Shown here: positions 61,841 through 64,000 of the stretch, piece after piece
Layout: each line of letters starts with the position of its first letter
Position numbering within the stretch: position 1 is the first letter of the stretch
Source of the DNA: JBBDLF01 sp040879025
GTDB taxonomy: Bacteria; Pseudomonadota; Gammaproteobacteria; Pseudomonadales; Pseudohongiellaceae
Length of the DNA stretch: 64,000 bases
Direction of reading: 5' to 3'
NCBI GenBank assembly: GCA_040879025.1
Contig: JBBDLF010000013.1
Coordinates: 65,461 to 129,460 of the forward strand
Position numbers and translations under genes: made by a program
Notes under the pieces: generated by a model
What the model was told of the DNA's origin: nothing
Seen by the model: only the letters and a program-made list of their open reading frames with translations
Databases searched by the model: none

Positions 61841-63853
61841 ATGAGCTTTCTTTCTCCACTTTTCCTTGCCGGTTTGTTCGCAGCGCTCATCCCTGTGGCG
61901 ATCCATCTCATACGCAGGGAAAAGCCACCTAAACTGATGTTCAGCACCATCCGTTTTTTGAAGAAAACCTCCAAAAAACTGATTTTCTTCCAGCAGATCC
62001 AGCAGTGGTTGCTGTTGTTGATGCGCGGGGCGCTGATTGCGCTGCTGGTATTGGCCTTCGCGCGGCCGGTGGTAGACCAGTCGATTTCCGAATTGCTGGA
62101 TACGGCACCAAGGTCTGTAGCAATACTCGTCGATGAATCCATGAGCATGCGTTACGGCGACAGTTTTGAAGACGCCAAAGCGGCAGCGCTTGAAGTGCTC
62201 GACGAACTGGATGCGGGCGATGAAGCCGCCTTGATCCGCTTCGCCGGCGGCACCGCCGGGGTGATGGAATTAACCACTGATCTGGAAAGTCTCCGAACCC
62301 GCATCAATGACCTGGACCAGCCTGGCTATGGTGCCACCCGGTTTATGCCCGGATTGCAGCTCGCCGACCAGGTGCTTTCGCAGGCCCGGTTTCAGGACCG
62401 CAGTGTCTACCTGATTTCTGATTTTCAGCAGGCCGGCCTGACTGATGCCGAGTCAGGCTGGAAACTTGCACCCGGCGTAAAATTCTTCGGAATGGATGTG
62501 GGAAATGAGGAAAGCACCAATCTGGTTCTGACCGATGTCAGGGCTCCGGAACAACTGCTGGAAGCAGAGGAGGCCGAAAGCACCATTCTCGCCAGGGTAC
62601 GCAGTACCGGCTCGGTTCATGCCCGCAATGGTGAAGTTACCCTGAGCCTGGATGGTACCGTGATTGACCGTCAGCCTGTGGATCTCGACGAACAGTCCGA
62701 GGCGGTGGTGACGTTTAACCCAGCGCTGGGCAATGAAGCCGTCCATATCGGTGAGGTCAGGGTAACCGGCGATAATTTTGCCGTGGACAACGTCCGCTAT
62801 TTCAGTATAACCATACTGCCCCGGATCAACGTGCTGGTCGTTAACGGCGATCCTTCCGATGACTGGTATGACGACGAAGCACACTGGTTCAACCTCGCGC
62901 TGAGCAGTGGCGTGACTTCCCCTTTCAATGTCGAAGCCATTGACCCGGAAAATCTGGCAAGCGAAGCGCTGCAGCGTAACGATGTACTGGTTTTGTTGAA
63001 TGTGGGCGGCCTTGCCGCGTCACAGACCGATGCCATCACCCGCTACGTGCAGGAGGGCGGTAATCTGTTGCTGGCTCCGGGCGACCGGGTTGATCCACAG
63101 CGTTTCAATCAGCAGTTTGCCTCCGTCACGCCGGCGACATTGGCGTTTGGCGAGAGTAGCGGAATCGGTGATTACCTCGTCATCGCGGACTTTGACAGCC
63201 GTCATCCCGCATTGCGTTCACTGAATAACGAATGGTCGGCCCGGTTTGAAGGGTACTGGTCACTGACACCGAATCCCGGAACGGAATCGCTGATGCAGTT
63301 TGATAATGCCCAACCGGCTCTGGTGGAACACGACGTTGGGGAAGGGAAGGTTATGTTGTTCGCCTCCTCATTGGACCTGGAGTGGAATAATCTCCCGTTG
63401 CAGGGACTCTTTCTGCCATTTATACATGAAACGCTGCGTTATCTGGTACAGCCGCCTGCCCGTCAGGGAGCGTATACGGTAGGGGATACAATTGAATTGC
63501 CCGAGGGCGTCACGCGTGTGACTGATCCCGAAGACAACGAGATGCCGGTTGCCGCAAATAATGTGATAACCGCCCGCATGCCCGGAGTCATGGAAGCAAG
63601 CAGGGGCACTGACCGGCAGCTCTATGCGGTGAATGTCACGCCAGAAGAATCCTATCTGAGCCGCGTCGCGGTCTCCAATCTGTATGACCTGGTCATTAAC
63701 CCGGAAACGGAGCCAGTACAGTCCAGGGATGTCAGAGCGGCGCAGTTGATCGCCGAACTGGAACGTCCGCAGAGAATCTGGTGGTGGATACTGCTCATGG
63801 CGGCGTTACTGCTGGTTTTCGAATCCTACCTGGCCAATCGCACCTATCGTTAG
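61841..63853 (+). CDS. BatA-like membrane VWA protein
   Basis: This is a 670-residue protein. The N-terminus (FLSPLFLAGLFAALIPVAIHLIRREKPPKLMFSTIRFL) is the BatA/DUF1550-type start with a helix and a basic loop, and a second helix follows at 58-75. The VWA domain has an intact metal site (Asp98, Ser100, Ser102 in AILVDESMSMRYGD). An Ig-like part and an amidotransferase-like part (NVLVVNGDPSDDWYDDEAHWFN, YVQEGGNLLLAPGDRV) follow, with a C-terminal helix (WWILLMAALLLVFESYLANR). It starts 12 bases after DUF58 and closes the operon. The general design parallels the 767-residue protein earlier in the operon. Confidence 0.92.
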   Translation: MSFLSPLFLAGLFAALIPVAIHLIRREKPPKLMFSTIRFLKKTSKKLIFFQQIQQWLLLLMRGALIALLVLAFARPVVDQSISELLDTAPRSVAILVDESMSMRYGDSFEDAKAAALEVLDELDAGDEAALIRFAGGTAGVMELTTDLESLRTRINDLDQPGYGATRFMPGLQLADQVLSQARFQDRSVYLISDFQQAGLTDAESGWKLAPGVKFFGMDVGNEESTNLVLTDVRAPEQLLEAEEAESTILARVRSTGSVHARNGEVTLSLDGTVIDRQPVDLDEQSEAVVTFNPALGNEAVHIGEVRVTGDNFAVDNVRYFSITILPRINVLVVNGDPSDDWYDDEAHWFNLALSSGVTSPFNVEAIDPENLASEALQRNDVLVLLNVGGLAASQTDAITRYVQEGGNLLLAPGDRVDPQRFNQQFASVTPATLAFGESSGIGDYLVIADFDSRHPALRSLNNEWSARFEGYWSLTPNPGTESLMQFDNAQPALVEHDVGEGKVMLFASSLDLEWNNLPLQGLFLPFIHETLRYLVQPPARQGAYTVGDTIELPEGVTRVTDPEDNEMPVAANNVITARMPGVMEASRGTDRQLYAVNVTPEESYLSRVAVSNLYDLVINPETEPVQSRDVRAAQLIAELERPQRIWWWILLMAALLLVFESYLANRTYR

Positions 63854-63938
63854 ATCGTTGCGTGGACCATAAGTATTTGAAAACTAATATGTTAATTTTT
63901 GTTTTTGCCACAAAAATGTCAGGAATTCCGTAATTTAA

Positions 63939-63971
63939 GGAACCGCTGATTAATTCTGTACCGCCTCTGCG
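63939..63971 (+). repeat. Dispersed 33-bp repeat, copy B
   Basis: This copy is identical to 26763-26795 except for G in place of T at the seventh base. It lies in the AT-rich spacer after the operon, in the same orientation as copy A. The flanks after base 33 differ, and the window ends 29 bases later, so the full element cannot be seen. The rest of 63854-64000 shows no gene. Confidence 0.75.
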
Positions 63972-64000
63972 GAGCCTGTCGCGTGTCGCCGCAAGGCGTC

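Noticed and set aside
63895..63925. TTTTGCCACA near the window end as a further DnaA box
   Set aside because: It has an extra base relative to the nine-base consensus and stands alone.
1..64000. CRISPR arrays, prophage or integrated element
   Set aside because: No regularly spaced repeats, cas genes, integrase, capsid or transposase text was seen; the accessory-looking repeats are short and isolated.

Overview
The window looks like draft chromosome from a free-living, probably marine, Gammaproteobacterium. The evidence is gene content: TamA/TamB, tgt-yajC-secD-secF, a pseudomonad-type DNA polymerase III psi gene next to rimI, PanP-type aspartate decarboxylase, MltD and a TAXI-type TRAP transporter. 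Coding DNA is GC-rich and tightly packed. A run of exactly 100 N (18718-18817) marks a scaffold join, so this is an unfinished or metagenome-derived assembly. I see no tRNA, rRNA, CRISPR array, transposase or prophage.

Layout. 1-7.9 kb: the end of a TAXI binding protein and its fused TRAP permease, then envelope or exported proteins of unclear role (a secreted unknown, a Tat-exported two-domain VOC protein, a probable outer-membrane barrel, a degenerate NUC1-type nuclease homologue) and a fumarylacetoacetase-family hydrolase. 7.9-13.3 kb: tamA-tamB on the minus strand. 13.5-15.3 kb: an SLC13/RCK anion permease. 15.4-23.0 kb: the Anbu locus, made of a transglutaminase/DUF2126 protein, a circularly permuted ATP-grasp protein, an alpha-E protein, a zinc metallopeptidase and the proteasome-like Anbu. 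23.3-26.6 kb: a small acidic protein, an acyl-CoA synthetase and a quinone oxidoreductase. 26.9-30.8 kb: psi-rimI, two small proteins, hisC and a secreted unknown. 30.9-35.5 kb: an orphan GAF-GspE/PilB ATPase and small unknowns around an AT-rich 554-base spacer with four DnaA-box-like sites. 35.5-38 kb: a CysN-CysC fusion lacking the GTPase domain, and an acyl-CoA dehydrogenase. 38-44.2 kb: prfC, tgt, yajC, secD, secF. 44.2-48.6 kb: panP and mltD. 49.2-63.9 kb: an eight-gene, almost gapless operon.

Two loci stand out as systems. The Anbu locus joins a self-compartmentalising protease to a peptide-ligase-like ATP-grasp protein, an alpha-E partner and a transglutaminase, which suggests that a peptide-like tag or product is made and degraded. 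The 49-64 kb operon combines MoxR AAA+, DUF58 and two membrane VWA proteins with a very large Q/G-rich DUF4175 protein, a caspase-fold protein that appears to lack its cysteine, a TPR-gluzincin metallopeptidase and a DUF4159 protein. It looks like an envelope chaperone or quality-control module whose substrate is unknown.

Other points of note are the DnaA-box cluster (candidate origin or DnaA-titration site), a 33-base dispersed repeat at 26.8 and 63.9 kb, and repeated short perfect tandem duplications in intergenic spacers. Family names come from reading the sequences by eye; no database search was run.
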